From positions 1-64,000 of the forward strand of contig JAFDIV010000008.1 in assembly GCA_019307815.1 (NCBI GenBank): 64,000 nucleotides of DNA, given 5' to 3'. The position numbers were made by a program, and so were the translations under genes. This stretch comes from Deltaproteobacteria bacterium (GTDB lineage: Bacteria > Desulfobacterota > DSM-4660 > Desulfatiglandales > Desulfatiglandaceae). The notes under the pieces were generated by a model, which had not been told where the DNA came from, searched no databases, and was given only the letters and a program-made list of their open reading frames with translations. Positions 1 to 10,546 of the stretch are shown here, in pieces. The first letter of the stretch is position 1; each line of letters starts with the position of its first letter.

Positions 1-67
1 TTTCACCTGGTTGTGCTTTTCTTATGACAACTGGCCGGAAATTTGTCCACCTTAAAATGCGCTTTTT

Positions 68-283
68 TTGTCAAAATATCAAATTGTTACCTTTCGTGGA
101 TGGGCACTAGTTAGACCCAAACGGAAGATACATGTTTTCGAGGACGACCCTGGCAACAGGATACTGGAATGTGCAATTGAGGGAAATGCGGAAGCTATTG
201 TAACAGGAGACAAGAGAATGCTTGAGCCCGGAAAATTTCAAGACGTTTCCATTGTAAGCTTAAGAGAGTACTTGGATTTATAA
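68..283 (+). pseudogene. C-terminal fragment of a PIN-domain toxin-like protein
   Basis: Tail 'NRILECAIEGNAEAIVTGDKRMLEPGKFQDVSIVSLREYLDL' resembles the C-terminus of PIN-family putative toxins; N-terminal part absent. Confidence 0.6.
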
Positions 284-291
284 GAGTAGAT

Positions 292-420
292 GGAATTGAT
301 CTTGTGCCTGATACACAACCCAGACCTGCTGATACCATATAAGGAATTTGCAGAACACAAGCAGATTATCCTGCTTATCTGCCATCCCTCACATGCCAAG
401 ATGCTAGGTGGTTATTAGAT
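292..420 (+). pseudogene. Fragment of an ATPase (SMC/AAA-like) C-terminus, copy A
   Basis: Reads KEFAEHKQIILLICHPSHAKMLGGY; near-duplicate of 1665-1790 at DNA level. Confidence 0.5.
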
Positions 421-769
421 ACCTTTGCATTAGGATGTTTTGCCCTGCCCGTTAAAAACGCTCCTTAAATTTCAATATTATTATCAAGCTGTTAGCCACT
501 TTTTACCCATTTCCGCTCAAGCCACAAATGGGTAATTAGGCCCTCTGTTCCCTCACAGAGTATCGGCTCCATTTGCCATGAAACTCTGAAAATTTTTTAG
601 ACTGTAATGGTCCGATCTGAAAGTGCTACTAGTTGTAATGGGAAGCGTGTGAAAAAATGCTCCTCCTTTATTAATTTAACCTTTTCTGGTAAAAAGAAAT
701 CAACGACGGTATGGAAAATGTGAGGCAATAAGGTCTGGGACATTAAATTGCTTTGTATGAGGGGAAAAT

Positions 770-1117
770 ATGAAAGACATTGGACAAGCCCCCATTTCAC
801 AGAAAGAGCGTGAAGGGATTAGTAGAGCTGTACGGGCATTGAAGCGGCACTTCCCTATTGAAAAAGTGATTCTTTTTGGCTCAAAGGCCCGTGGCAATTA
901 TGATATAGACTCTGATATCGACGTCTTGCTTATAACTTCTCGCCTACTACATTGGAAAGAAGAAAAGGCTGTTGTTGAAATGCTTTTTGATATCGGCATG
1001 GAATATGATCTAATTTTCAGTCCCTTATTTGCTACGAGGGACGAATGGGAGGGAGGAATTTTTACTAAATTTCCAATATACAGGGAAATCATTAAGGAGG
1101 GAGCCTTTATCGCGTGA
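770..1117 (+). CDS. Nucleotidyltransferase (MNT) domain protein, HEPN/MNT toxin-antitoxin
   Basis: GSKARGNYDIDSDIDVLLI signature (GS-x10-DxD); overlaps downstream HEPN gene. Confidence 0.85.
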   Translation: MKDIGQAPISQKEREGISRAVRALKRHFPIEKVILFGSKARGNYDIDSDIDVLLITSRLLHWKEEKAVVEMLFDIGMEYDLIFSPLFATRDEWEGGIFTKFPIYREIIKEGAFIA

Positions 1118-1494
1118 CCGAGGAGGAATTTGTAAAGTATTGGATTGAGAAAGCAGAACAGGACCTTGGCTTAGCTATAGATAATTTGAAAGCCGGCAGA
1201 CTTCAGAATGCTGTGCGAGATGCCTACTTTGCCTGCTTTCATGCCTTTTCAGCGATTTTGCTGAAAGAAGGGAGAAGTTTTAGAAAACATAAGGAGGTTA
1301 GATCAGCCCTCCACAGGGACTATATAAAAACCAAAAGGATTGCTATCGAATGGGGTAAACATTACGATTGGCTTTTTGATAACAGGCAAAAGGCAGATTA
1401 TCGCCCCCTTGTCCAATTTGAGGTCGAGCAGGTTGAATATATCATCAACAAGAGTCAAAATTTCGTAGGAGAGATGAAAAAGCTAATTGAATAA
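1114..1494 (+). CDS. HEPN domain protein
   Basis: YWIEKAEQDLGLAIDNLKAGRLQNAVRDAYFACFHAFSAILL; 4-nt overlap with MNT gene. Confidence 0.85.
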   Translation: MTEEEFVKYWIEKAEQDLGLAIDNLKAGRLQNAVRDAYFACFHAFSAILLKEGRSFRKHKEVRSALHRDYIKTKRIAIEWGKHYDWLFDNRQKADYRPLVQFEVEQVEYIINKSQNFVGEMKKLIE

Positions 1495-1606
1495 CAGTCG
1501 ATTTCCTCAAACGCATCGTCCGTAAAAATGAGGGACGCTCTTAAATCGGTTTTTTGGTGACGTTTGGTTACCGAATGAGAACGATGTACAATTCTGCACG
1601 AGATTT

Positions 1607-1828
1607 ATGGGAGATCATGGGAGTTTTAGAGGGAAAGAAGAATTTGTGATCATGGATGATCCTCTTGTTGACCTAGATCCTGATAGACGATCCAGAGCTG
1701 CAGACGCCATCAAAAAATTTGCAAAACACAAGCAGATTATCCTACTCACCTGCCATCCAATACATGCCAGGATACTTGGTGGTCATCAAATATATTTGGA
1801 CCAGGAGATCAGCCCCATGGTTACATGA
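1607..1828 (+). pseudogene. Fragment of an ATPase (SMC/AAA-like) C-terminus, copy B
   Basis: FVIMDDPLVDLDPDRRSRAADAIKKFAKHKQIILLTCHPIHARILGG: Walker B / H-loop-like end without the N-terminal ATPase. Confidence 0.6.
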
Positions 1829-1927
1829 AGGGATCAATTACCTGAAAGCCCTTAAAATCAACGTGGAAATATCAAGAATAAATGGGAATGTGATAATATG
1901 CTCTTCCCAAAGGGAGGTAAATGAAAG

Positions 1928-2941
1928 ATGGCTTTATGGATGGTGCGTGGCGACAGACATGGCCAGTATCAGAAATTAGCGTTGGAAAAGGGGTTTGCCT
2001 ACCATTTTTCTCAACTGCCCGATGTTAGTAGAGCAACTTCACGCAAGGCGATTGAGGAAATGATAAGAGAAGCTAAACCTGAAGCAAAAGAGGCACAAAT
2101 TCGGAGTTGGGCAGCACAGCTTTTCGCCCTTGCACATAGAATTAAGGAAGGCGATTTGATAGCCATGCCTTTGCGAAATACTCCTCAAATTGCTTTAGGG
2201 GAAGTCATCGGGCCTTATCAATACCGGATGGATCTTGGAGATGTCCATCATATTATTCCTGTGAAATGGATAAGAGAAGATCTTCCGCGAACCTCCTTTG
2301 GGCAAGATTTACTTTACTCCTTGGGATCTGCCAGGACAGTGTGCCAAGTAAAAAGGAATAATGCTGAGACACGTATTCGAGAGATTTTGCAAGGAAAACA
2401 AGATCCCGGCCTAAATCATCCTCGAAAGATAGAACCCGGCGAAGAGGATGAGGGAGGCTTTACTGACGTAGAGCAGTTAGCCCGGGATCAGATTATGAGT
2501 CACCTTGAAACCAATTTCAAAGGACACGAGATGGCGAGGCTTGTCGATGCGATCCTACGTGCTGAAGGATATGTCACTGAAATGGCATCACCCGGCCCAG
2601 ATGGTGGTGTGGATATTCTTGCTGGGCGAGGAACGTTGGGCTTAGAAGGGCCTAAGCTTTGCGTTCAGGTGAAATCGAGTAAGACCCCGGCTGATGTAAA
2701 TGTGTTCCGGGCGTTACAGGGGAGTATGCACACATTCAATGCCAATCAGGGGCTTCTGGTCTCTTGGGGAGGTTTTACAAAGGCAACGGAGAATGAGGCA
2801 AGACTGAGTTTTTTCTCGGTTCGCTTATGGGATGCCAACGATTTCTTGGAGGCTATTTTCAAGAACTATGACCGGCTCCCAGAAGAACTTCAAAACGAAC
2901 TACCTTTGAAAAGAATTTGGGCTCTGGTCACAGAGGACTGA
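1928..2941 (+). CDS. Mrr-like restriction endonuclease family protein
   Basis: C-terminal ARLVDAILRAEGYVTEMASPGPDGGVDILAGRGTLGLEGPKLCVQVKSS matches the Mrr-cat core (D...GxD...QxK). Confidence 0.85.
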   Translation: MALWMVRGDRHGQYQKLALEKGFAYHFSQLPDVSRATSRKAIEEMIREAKPEAKEAQIRSWAAQLFALAHRIKEGDLIAMPLRNTPQIALGEVIGPYQYRMDLGDVHHIIPVKWIREDLPRTSFGQDLLYSLGSARTVCQVKRNNAETRIREILQGKQDPGLNHPRKIEPGEEDEGGFTDVEQLARDQIMSHLETNFKGHEMARLVDAILRAEGYVTEMASPGPDGGVDILAGRGTLGLEGPKLCVQVKSSKTPADVNVFRALQGSMHTFNANQGLLVSWGGFTKATENEARLSFFSVRLWDANDFLEAIFKNYDRLPEELQNELPLKRIWALVTED

Positions 2942-3492
2942 CCAAAAACCGCACGAGTCACCAAGAGTAGGTAGACGTCAGATGAAATAAGCTGTTAGGG
3001 AAGTTACCAAAGGACTTCAGCGCAAGAAGGACAGATCCGATGACCTCCTCCCTGCTTGCCAGCAGGCAAGCGTGCTCTTCGCTATGAACGGGCTTTGGTT
3101 TACCAAGACCTAGACTAGCACAAACGTGCCCGCTCAGAATCTGAAAAACCCTGCCCGACGCAGGCGGGTCTATGCCTGGGCCCCGGATTGTGAAGATGTA
3201 ACAACTAGGAAAAGGCTAAAAAACCTCATCGGCAAGGCATACATCTGTAGGTTCTATGGCAACAGGATTTCGGTCGATAACTACTTGAATCCAGTCAAAT
3301 CTGGCGATCAATTCAGAGAAAGCAGGTGGTTCAGGAATGTAAAAGAATGGTGTCGTAATTATCGCCTTCATATGCCGGGGAGAATTATCACGAGCATTTT
3401 AATAGAGGGGGGCAAGCCTCAAAACAAGCTCCGGTTGTGCCTGCCAAAATGCCTGTCTGACGCCAGGTAGAGTAGCCAATAGTTTCTTTGTC

Positions 3493-4092
3493 TTAATCCT
3501 GCACGTTATGGGAGGGGTTTAGGGCCTCTGTTAAGACATACGCTGCCTGTAAGTACTCTGTTGGACAAAGCGGAAAGCATTCCTTGCAGTTCCAACATTC
3601 CTTGGCTGCTATCTCAGGGATGAAAGCTATTTCTCGCCTTATTCCTCTGTCCACAAATCCAATGGCATTCTTCTTTTTTACTTCAGCACAGTATCTTACG
3701 CATAGACCACAAAGGATACAAAAAGAGGCCTCTTTCTCATAGCGATCTCTGTCCGCTCCATACTCCTTAGCCAAGTCCTCTAAAATAAAGGAATCCGGAG
3801 CATGGGCCAGTAACAGTTCCAAGATTACCCTTCGAATTCTATCAATCTTTTCAGACCTGGTTCTTACTACCAAACCTTGTTCTACTGGATAAAGGCAAGA
3901 GGCAACAAGCCTTGTCCTGCCTCGTGTCTCCACTTCTACTGTGCAGATTCGGCAAGCCCCATAGGGTTCTAATTTTTCGTGGTGACAGAGTGTGGGAATA
4001 TAAATGCCCGCGCTCTGGGCTGCTTCCAGTATAGTCATCCCCTCACTCGCTTTAACCTCTTTGCCGTCGATCTGCAACGTGATTTCACCCAT
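3493..4092 (-). CDS. bamI: 2Fe-2S/4Fe-4S protein, NuoG N-terminal-like (BamI-like)
   Basis: CHHEKLEPYGACRICTVEVE 2Fe-2S motif and two C-rich clusters; position at the end of bamB-H gene order. Confidence 0.75.
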   Translation of the reverse strand: MGEITLQIDGKEVKASEGMTILEAAQSAGIYIPTLCHHEKLEPYGACRICTVEVETRGRTRLVASCLYPVEQGLVVRTRSEKIDRIRRVILELLLAHAPDSFILEDLAKEYGADRDRYEKEASFCILCGLCVRYCAEVKKKNAIGFVDRGIRREIAFIPEIAAKECWNCKECFPLCPTEYLQAAYVLTEALNPSHNVQD

Positions 4093-6019
4093 TCTTCTTA
4101 CTCCTTTTCCTCACTATAGTTCTCGCCTCTTCGGGGATGGGCTCTGGAACAGGCTCACCAGAAATCTTCTTTACTGCCTTAAAGCGAGGGGGGCATACCT
4201 CATAACAGGTCCCGCACTTTGTGCATTTTTCTTGATCAATCACATGAATTTGATTTTTACCACCTACAATTGCACCTGCAGGACATTTCCTAGAACAAAT
4301 CATGCAGGCCTGGCATTTCTCTGGATCAATGTAGTATGCTATTAATTCCTTGCAGGACAGTGCCGGGCATCTCTTTTCCTTGATATGGGCCTCGTACTCA
4401 TCCCTAAAATACCGCAATGTAGTCAGGAACGGATTAGGTGCACTCCTTCCTAGTGCGCAAAGCGAGGCCTCTGAAAGAACCTCAGCGAGTTCCTCCAGCC
4501 TCTCTATGTCCCCTTCTTTTCCTTTACCTTTGGTAATGTCGGTCAGAATTTTTAACATCTGCCGCATGCCTTCCCTGCATGGAACGCATTTGCCGCATGA
4601 TTCATCTGTGAGAAACTCGATAAAATACCTGGCTACGTCTACCATGCATGTATCTTCGTCCATTACAATCATTCCGCCAGAGCCCATCATGGAGCCGGCC
4701 TTGGTCAATTCGTCAAAATCAACTCCCAGATCTAACAGTTCATCGGGCAGACATCCTCCGGATGGCCCCCCAGTCTGGACTGCCTTAAACTTCTTGCCTC
4801 CACGGATTCCGCCGCCTATCTTGAAGATGATATCCTTAAGCGGCATACCCATGGGCACTTCCACAAGACCTGTATTGTTTATTTTACCAACCAAAGAAAA
4901 GATCTTTGTGCCCTTGCTTCCTTCAGTGCCATATTGGGCGAACCATTCCGCTCCGTTGTTGATGATAAGGGGTACATTTGCCCATGTTTCAACATTGTTT
5001 AAAACGCTCGGCTTACCCCAAAGCCCTTTTACTGCGGTATGGATATACTTGGGCCTAGGCTCGCCTACCCTGCCCTCGATTGCGGTCATTAAGGCGCTGG
5101 ACTCACCTGACACAAAGGCTCCAGCCCCTTGGTGTACCTTAACAGTAAAATCAAAGCCCGAGCCAAGAATATCCTTGCCAAGAAACCCATATTCTTCGGC
5201 TATCCTGATGGCCAGATTCACATTCTCCACTGCCAGGGGATACTCTTGTCGAACATAGATAAAGCCCTCATGGGCGCCAACAGCATACCCCCCGATAATC
5301 AACCCTTCCAGAACCGAGTGGGGATTCCCTTCCAGAAGGCTTCTGTCCATATATGCCCCAGGGTCACCCTCGTCCGCATTCACTATTACATATTTTATGG
5401 GATCAGGGCTTTTGCGGGATTCCTCCCACTTTCTTCCTGTTGGAAACCCCCCTCCTCCTCTGCCTCTCAGATTGGACTTCTTGACCTCCTCTAATACCTG
5501 CTCTGGCGTCATCTGCACAAGGGCCTTGGGTAATGCGGAATAACCGCCGATTGCTAGATAATCATCAATACTCTTGGGGTCGATTTTCGCATTAGAACCC
5601 AGGAGTAGCCGCACCTGGTTTTTATAAAAAGGGATCTCAGATTCATAGAATATCTTTTCACCGGTTATGGGATCCGTGTAAACTAGTCGCTCTATGATCT
5701 CCTTATCTTTGATAGTCTTGGATACAATCTCGGGCACATCTTTGGGCTCCACCTGGAAGTAGCAGATACCCTCAGGGTGGATTACTACAATAGGGCCCCT
5801 CTCACAAAAACCATGACAGCCAGTCCTTCTGATCTCTACATGACCACTCAGGCCCTGTTTTTCCAACTCCTCCTCCAGAGTCGCGGCCACTTCATTACTG
5901 CCCGAGGCATTACAACCAGTTCCAGAACATATTGCTATCGTTGGTTTATCCGAAGCTGTTTTCGATAACAGTTCTTTCCTATATTCCTCCAATTCAGCCG
6001 GAGAATTTATCCGCGGCAT
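4085..6019 (-). CDS. bamH: NuoF-like NADH-binding flavoprotein with C-terminal ferredoxin domain (BamH-like)
   Basis: GRGGGGFPTGRKWE, ESCGKCVPCREG and C-terminal CxxCxxxCP motifs; after NuoE-like gene. Confidence 0.8.
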   Translation of the reverse strand: MPRINSPAELEEYRKELLSKTASDKPTIAICSGTGCNASGSNEVAATLEEELEKQGLSGHVEIRRTGCHGFCERGPIVVIHPEGICYFQVEPKDVPEIVSKTIKDKEIIERLVYTDPITGEKIFYESEIPFYKNQVRLLLGSNAKIDPKSIDDYLAIGGYSALPKALVQMTPEQVLEEVKKSNLRGRGGGGFPTGRKWEESRKSPDPIKYVIVNADEGDPGAYMDRSLLEGNPHSVLEGLIIGGYAVGAHEGFIYVRQEYPLAVENVNLAIRIAEEYGFLGKDILGSGFDFTVKVHQGAGAFVSGESSALMTAIEGRVGEPRPKYIHTAVKGLWGKPSVLNNVETWANVPLIINNGAEWFAQYGTEGSKGTKIFSLVGKINNTGLVEVPMGMPLKDIIFKIGGGIRGGKKFKAVQTGGPSGGCLPDELLDLGVDFDELTKAGSMMGSGGMIVMDEDTCMVDVARYFIEFLTDESCGKCVPCREGMRQMLKILTDITKGKGKEGDIERLEELAEVLSEASLCALGRSAPNPFLTTLRYFRDEYEAHIKEKRCPALSCKELIAYYIDPEKCQACMICSRKCPAGAIVGGKNQIHVIDQEKCTKCGTCYEVCPPRFKAVKKISGEPVPEPIPEEARTIVRKRSKKNG

Positions 6020-6028
6020 AGTTTCCTC

Positions 6029-6487
6029 CTAATCAAAATCCTCTAGGACCTCTGCAACCTTAGATGGTGTCATCCTGCCATAACTTTTACCATCAATTTC
6101 CATGACCGGTCCCAGTGCGCAACACCCAAGGCAATTGACTGTCTCTAGGCTGAACTTCAAATCCAGGTCTGTCTCGCCAGGGCTTATTCCTGTGTAATTC
6201 TCTACGGCCTCAAGGATACGAGGGGCACCACGAACGTGGCAGGCAGTGCCCATGCAGATATGAATCTCATGCCGGCCCTTGGGGACCAGACTAAAGGCCT
6301 TATAAAAAGTGGCTACGTGCTGAATTCGATTCAGAGGTATCTGCAGCCTTTCGCTAATGGTTTCCAACGCCTCCTTAGGAAGCCAACGATTTTCGCTTTG
6401 GATTTCAAGCAGTATCTGGATCAATGCACTGGGATCACCATCATGCTTATCAATGATTTCCTCGACTCTCTTCCTATCCATAGTCAC
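6029..6487 (-). CDS. bamG: NuoE-like 2Fe-2S subunit (BamG-like)
   Basis: IQHVATFYKAFSLVPKGRHEIHICMGTACHVRGAP...NCLGCCALGPVM typical of the NuoE family. Confidence 0.8.
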   Translation of the reverse strand: MTMDRKRVEEIIDKHDGDPSALIQILLEIQSENRWLPKEALETISERLQIPLNRIQHVATFYKAFSLVPKGRHEIHICMGTACHVRGAPRILEAVENYTGISPGETDLDLKFSLETVNCLGCCALGPVMEIDGKSYGRMTPSKVAEVLEDFD

Positions 6488-6529
6488 TTCCCTAGTATCA
6501 GCTATTTTTCTTACTTCTTTCTCTGCATC

Positions 6530-7297
6530 TTAGGCGATGGCAAAGCGTTTATTATCTATGTCATACCTTACAAATCCTTGTCTTGATAAGGTCCCTAAGT
6601 GCCTTGTTACCTCGGATGGGCTCTGTCCCAAATCCTCGGCAATCTCTGCAGTTGAAAGAGGTCTTTCGGCCAAAAGTGACATGATCTCACTTAACACCAG
6701 CTTGTCGAATATTAGCTCCTTAATTAACTTGTTTACGTCATCACTGGCGAAAAACTTTCTATACTCCTCTTCTGTCCTAACCGGCACCCTCAGCCTTTCC
6801 CGTTCTACCAATCTTATATAAGGCACCAGTTTTGCCAGTGCTTGAAGTCTGAACCTTAATACATCCTGATCCAGACCTTCGGCGCTACCAAGTGGGCCCA
6901 GGTCCCTAATTTTCTTTGAAAAATCATTTACAACCTGAGCAAACAAAATTCCGTCGGCAGAAGACATAAATTGGACGCGCAGTCTTTCAGGATTCAAACC
7001 TATATATTCAAACAATTTCTTACACAATGTCACCACGCTCAAAGCATGGTAATTGCCGTGAGTAGTATAATTACATTCGTTCAAACGGCAGCCTACCACA
7101 AACACACCATCCATTTTATTCAGGAAGGCCCGCAGTACGAACTGTATATCGACCCTTCCTGAACACATGACACGGATAAGCCTTATCTCTGGGGGATACT
7201 GTAGCCTGGAAACTCCAGCTAAATCAGCAGCACCGTACCCTCACCAATGGCATACAAAACCTAATATCCTTGGTTTGAACTTAAGAGGCGAACCCAT
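6530..7297 (-). CDS. bamF: MvhD-like hydrogenase delta subunit with C-terminal HTH (BamF-like), probable selenoprotein; UGA(Sec) at 7241-7243
   Basis: Annotated ORF starts at 7168, but the same frame extends to ATG 7297: [52 protein letters not shown]. UGA occupies the Cys position of the MvhD FVCHWCGYGAAD motif. Confidence 0.88.
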
Positions 7298-7386
7298 TCC
7301 TATTTCTCTCCTTCGTAATTGATCCAGGGCTTATTCCACATGCCCGAGGTCTTTGGCCTTAGGGGGCCCAATTCCTGCTCGGCCTC

Positions 7387-10300
7387 CTACACATTTCCTA
7401 CCGCCGCATCAAGTTGTTCCGCAATCTCTTCCTGAGGGGCAGCGGCATCAATCTGGCTCAAAAGCCCTTCATCCGTAAAGTGCTTTAATCTAATAGCACC
7501 TGTTGGACAAACGGAGTTACACAGGCCATCTCCTTTACAGATAACCGGATTAACCACCGCCTTTTTGCCCTGGGGCGTGTCCCTGAATTCAATGGCCCCA
7601 TATGTACATACTGATATGCATGCCCCGCAGGCCACGCACCTGTTCTCGTCCACCTCGCAAATGGAACCCGAAGCAGTGACTGTATTCTTAGAAAGCAGCG
7701 TCATGACCCTGCTGGCAGCACCATATGCCTGATTAATCACTTCCTGTATATGTTTGGGGTAATGGGCTGTTCCGCACAGGAAAACTCCTTCAGTGGGAAA
7801 CTCAACAGGGCGTAACTTAACATGTGCTTCTTTGAAAAATCCGTCTGGATCAAGCGAAACCTTGAATAACTGGGATATTTCCTCATTTCCTTTGCCAGGA
7901 ATAACAGCAGCGGCCAAGGCCAGATAGTCTGCGTCAATGGCAATCTTCTGGCCCAGGATAGGGTCGGTCACGCTAACTCGCAAAAGCGACCTGCCTCCTT
8001 CCTCAACTGCCTCCACCTCAGGCTTATCATCGGGCTCATATCTTATAAACCTGATCTCTCTATCCGATGCCTCCCGGTAATAGTCCTCCCTAAACCCGTA
8101 GGTCCTCATATCCCGATAGAGGATATAGATATCCATTTGGGGATTCAGCTCTTTCAATTTCAGGGCATTTTTTATGGCCTGGCTACAGCATACTCGGCTG
8201 CAGTAATTCCTCTCATCATTTCTGCATCCAACACACTGGATCATGACCAGACTCTGGGCGTTGAGCACGCTTTCTTCTTCCTTGACGATCCGTTCCTCTA
8301 GCTCCAACTGGGTCAATACTTTATCATTTTCGCCGTAGAGATACTCGGTAGGCTTATATTCTTCAGCCCCTACAGCAATAACCGCAGCACCATGTCTTAT
8401 TTCTGCAATTCCTCTGTCAGACTTCACCTTGGTCACGAAATTTCCCACATATCCAGTGGCCTCTGTGATAGTAGCATCGGTATATACATGTATTAGTGGA
8501 TGCTGATAGATCTTACGTATAAGATCATTCAAATAGGTCTGAACATCCTGCCCTTCAAGGGTATAATAAAGCCTTCGGCCCATTCCTCCCAGGTCCTTAT
8601 CCTTCTCAACCAAGTGAACTTCATGGCCCTGCTCAGCAATGGAAAGGGCGCAGGTCATTCCTGCTATTCCCCCGCCAATAACCAAGGCAGCCTTGTTCAC
8701 AGGTAGCTCAATCTCCTGCAACGGCTCCAAAATGGTATTTCTGGCTACCGACATCCGCACTAGGTCTTTTGCCTTCTCCGTGGCATCTTCCTTCTCTTTG
8801 GCATGGACCCAAGAGCAATGTTCCCTGATATTTGCCATCTCAAGGAGATATTGATTAATTCCTGCCTCCCGGAGCGTCTCCCGGAACAATGGTTCAAGGG
8901 TCCTGGGACTACAGGCGGCTATAACCACGCGATTGAGCCCCTTTTCCTTTATTGTGTCTGTTATTTCTTTGGCAGAATTGGTGGTGCATGAAAATAGCTG
9001 TTCTTGGGCATGAACAACATTGGGTAGAGTCAAGGCATATTCAACAACCGATGGAACATTCACTATTCTTCCGATATTAGCACCGCAATGGCACACAAAC
9101 ACACCCACCCTGGGCTCTTCACCCAAGACATCCTTTTCCTCTGGGTATTCCTTTTCCTGGATCAGCTTTCCTCGCCTGTAATCGAGCAACTCCCCGCATT
9201 GAGAGCTTGCCCCGCTTGCTGTAAAAACCGACTCTGGGATGTCTATAGGCCCTTGGAAGGCTCCACTTACGAAAACTCCTCGACGGGTAGTCTCAATGGG
9301 ATTGAGGGGATTCGTTTTGCAGAACCCGTGAGGCTCCAGTTCAAGACCCAATTTCTGTGCAATCTTCACCGCATCGGCAGGAGGGTTTAGTCCAACGGAT
9401 AGAACTACAAGTTCGAATTCTTCCTCTTTTACTCCCTCATCAGGTGTGGAATACCTGATTGTTACATTCTTGGACTCTGGCACCTCTCTTCCTATTGACA
9501 CATAGCTCCTGACAAATCGAACTCCTGGCAGCTCCTCTGCCCTTGCATAATAGCGCTCAAAGTCCTTACCATAGGAGCGGATATCATTATGGAATATGGT
9601 GGCATCAATATCGGCATTATGCTCTTTGGCCAATATCACCTGCTTCTGGGTATATGTACAGCATACGGCAGAACAATAGCTGTTACCGCCCGGAATAACC
9701 TGTCTGGAGCCGACGCACTGAATCCACGCTATCTTCTTGGGGTGCTTGCCGTCTGAAGGCCGCCTTATCTCGCCCTCATATGGTCCTGTGGAAGACAGCA
9801 GCCGCTCAAAGTCAAGACTGGTTATGACGTTCTCAAACCTTCCGTAGCCATAGTCGCCTCTTAGCCTGGGGTCAAATATCTCAAAGCCCGGAGACAGAAT
9901 TATTGCCCCTACTTTTACTTCTATCTTTTCAGGCTGTTGGGTAAAATCTATTGCCCCGTTATCACAGACTGCCTCACAAATACGGCATTTCTTTTCTTTA
10001 AGATAAAGGCACTCTTCATCTATATAGGTAATAAGAGGGACTGCTAGAGAGAAATATATATGGATAGCCTTATTTGTGGATAGCTCTTGATTATATGGAT
10101 CGGGGACCAAAGCCGGACAGTATTCCACACAGGTAGTACAGCCCGTGCATTTGTCCTCTATGATGTATCTGGGCTTTTTTGTCAGGGTTACCTTAAAATC
10201 TCCTGGCCCTCCTTCTACGTTTTCAATTTCAGTATAGGTCAAAATTTCTATATTGGAATGACGGTCGGCCTCGACCATTTTGGGTGCAAGTATTCAGGTG

Positions 10301-10512
10301 GAGCAATCATTGGTAGGGAAGGTCTTGTCAAGCTGTGCCATCTTCCCCCCAAGGGAAGGTGATTTCTCGACCAGATAGACTTTGAATCCAGTATTGGCGA
10401 GATCAAGGGCGGCCTGAATTCCGCTGATCCCACCGCCTACAACCATAACATCTCCGAAATTGCCTTCGGCCAAGGCTTCAAGAAGTTTTCCTTCTACTGC
10501 TTCTTTTTCCAC
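7387..10512 (-). CDS. bamE: HdrA-like FAD/Fe-S protein (BamE-like), probable selenoprotein; UGA(Sec) at 10294-10296
   Basis: ORFs 10294-10512 and 7387-10278 are in one frame separated by a single [30 protein letters not shown], matching HdrA 'NDCSxC(I/L)LxPK'. Confidence 0.9.
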
Positions 10513-10546
10513 TGCTCTACACCCTCATGAAATTTGTTTTACTTCC

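Noticed and set aside
3126-3470. 114-aa ORF in the intergenic region before bamI
   Set aside because: Contains short palindromic repeats (cctgcccgacgcaggcgggt) and no recognisable domain; probably non-coding.
4350-5258. 302-aa plus-strand ORF antisense to bamH
   Set aside because: Opposite-strand shadow of a well-supported NuoF-like gene; no recognisable motif.
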